A DNA stretch of 64,000 nt, taken from contig JAFKLL010000014.1 of the NCBI GenBank assembly GCA_017304845.1, positions 1-64,000 on the forward strand, written 5' to 3'. Every line of letters begins with the position of its first letter. Position 1 is the stretch's first letter. Of the stretch, positions 63,536-64,000 are shown one piece after another. The position numbers were made by a program, and so were the translations under genes. Source of the DNA: Solirubrobacterales bacterium. GTDB taxonomy: Bacteria; Actinomycetota; Thermoleophilia; Solirubrobacterales; 70-9. The notes under the pieces are model-generated. The model worked only from the letters and a program-made list of their open reading frames with translations. It did not search any database and was not told the origin of the DNA.

Positions 63536-64000
63536 CTACCGCGCGGCCTTCCGCCTCGCCTTCGCCTTCTTCACGATCACGGTGACGCCGGACCTCTTGC
63601 CGGCCGAGGTGGCGGTGATCCTGGCCCGGCCCTTGGCGTTCCGCGCGACCTTCACCTTGACCTCGGTGATCACGACCCCGCGGGCGGGGACCTTGACCGT
63701 CAGCTTCTTCTGGACCTTCACGCCGCGGTTGCTCGACTTGAAGGCCAGCTTCGCCTGCTGGGCGACGCCCGCCCCGTTCTGGACCCGGAGCTTGAAGCTG
63801 GTCGTCTTGCCGGCTTTCACCGACCGCTTCGCCGGCCGGAGCGTGAAGGTCGGGGCCGCGTTGCGGCAGTTCGGCGGCTTGCCGATCTGATCCGCCGGAC
63901 AGGGCAGGTCGGTGACGGTGGCCTTGCCCTGCATCCAGATCTGGCCCGCGAACTGTCCACCGGGCAGGTCGCCGATCATCCCCTGGCACATCTCGTCGGG
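63536..64000 (-). CDS. Beta-rich extracellular-type protein, 5' truncated by window edge
   Basis: The last 154 residues of a gene whose frame remains open at the window end; ATG 63991 is internal or a start candidate. The visible part has a CPADQIGKPPNCRNAAPTFT linker and then an Ig-like or CARDB-like beta-sandwich (SVKAGKTTSFKLRVQNGAG, VITEVKVKVARNAKGRARIT), ending in a very basic tail (KKAKARRKAAR). Such Lys/Arg-rich domains are common in secreted actinobacterial proteins. Function unknown. Confidence 0.7.
   Translation of the reverse strand, partial: PDEMCQGMIGDLPGGQFAGQIWMQGKATVTDLPCPADQIGKPPNCRNAAPTFTLRPAKRSVKAGKTTSFKLRVQNGAGVAQQAKLAFKSSNRGVKVQKKLTVKVPARGVVITEVKVKVARNAKGRARITATSAGKRSGVTVIVKKAKARRKAAR

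Overview
The window is about 64 kb of very GC-rich DNA with tightly packed genes, many 4-bp stop/start overlaps, GTG and TTG starts, and several promoters whose -10 box sits six bases before an ATG (leaderless mRNAs). This, a complete mycofactocin locus, an LLM-type flavin oxidoreductase and repeated acyl-CoA dehydrogenase/SDR sets point to an actinobacterium; a Thermoleophilia/Solirubrobacterales-like soil organism is my best guess (inference only). I saw no rRNA, tRNA, CRISPR, IS element or prophage genes, and no gene-free stretch over 300 bases.

Region 1 (1-29.4 kb) is mixed chromosomal content: the end of a polyamine-type ABC transporter (potBC), a two-component system, a PucR-type regulator, a secreted amidohydrolase carrying a coiled-coil insertion, uracil-DNA glycosylase, a MarR/UspA fusion that looks frameshifted, a secreted GH15-like enzyme, an ECF-type sigma factor with a SnoaL-like tail, an MFS/reductase pair, small membrane and unknown-function proteins, a GAP-like/DUF1254/sulfatase operon, glutamate decarboxylase, a second histidine kinase with two response regulators, and a 905-residue secreted alpha/beta-hydrolase protein. 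Several convergent gene pairs are separated by perfect 12-14 bp hairpins.

Region 2 (29.4-63.5 kb) reads as one catabolic regulon. A type-1 binding-protein ABC importer (42979-44100, 41315-42838, 40158-41252) leads into hydantoinase/acetone-carboxylase-like HyuA and HyuB, two acyl-CoA dehydrogenases, two SDRs, an acyl-CoA synthetase and an enoyl-CoA hydratase. A second operon runs from an IclR-family regulator through enoyl-CoA hydratases, two mycofactocin-type SDRs, a kinase-like protein, two more acyl-CoA dehydrogenases and a 3-hydroxyacyl-CoA dehydrogenase. Divergent from IclR are thiolase, a further acyl-CoA dehydrogenase and an SDR. Next come mftABCDEF (including a 38-codon mftA), another SDR, a SnoaL-like protein and an LLM oxidoreductase.

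The main discovery is a shared 16-bp palindrome, consensus WTTCTSNNNNSAGAAW, found six times and serving seven promoters. In every case it lies exactly 4 bp upstream of the -35 box, with a 17-bp spacer to the -10. It ties importer, carboxylase/beta-oxidation operon, IclR gene, thiolase operon, mycofactocin biosynthesis, SnoaL-like gene and LLM gene into one putative IclR-controlled regulon. The likely biology (inference) is uptake of an alcohol or ketone, mycofactocin-linked alcohol oxidation, ATP-dependent carboxylation, CoA activation and beta-oxidation. The substrate is unknown.
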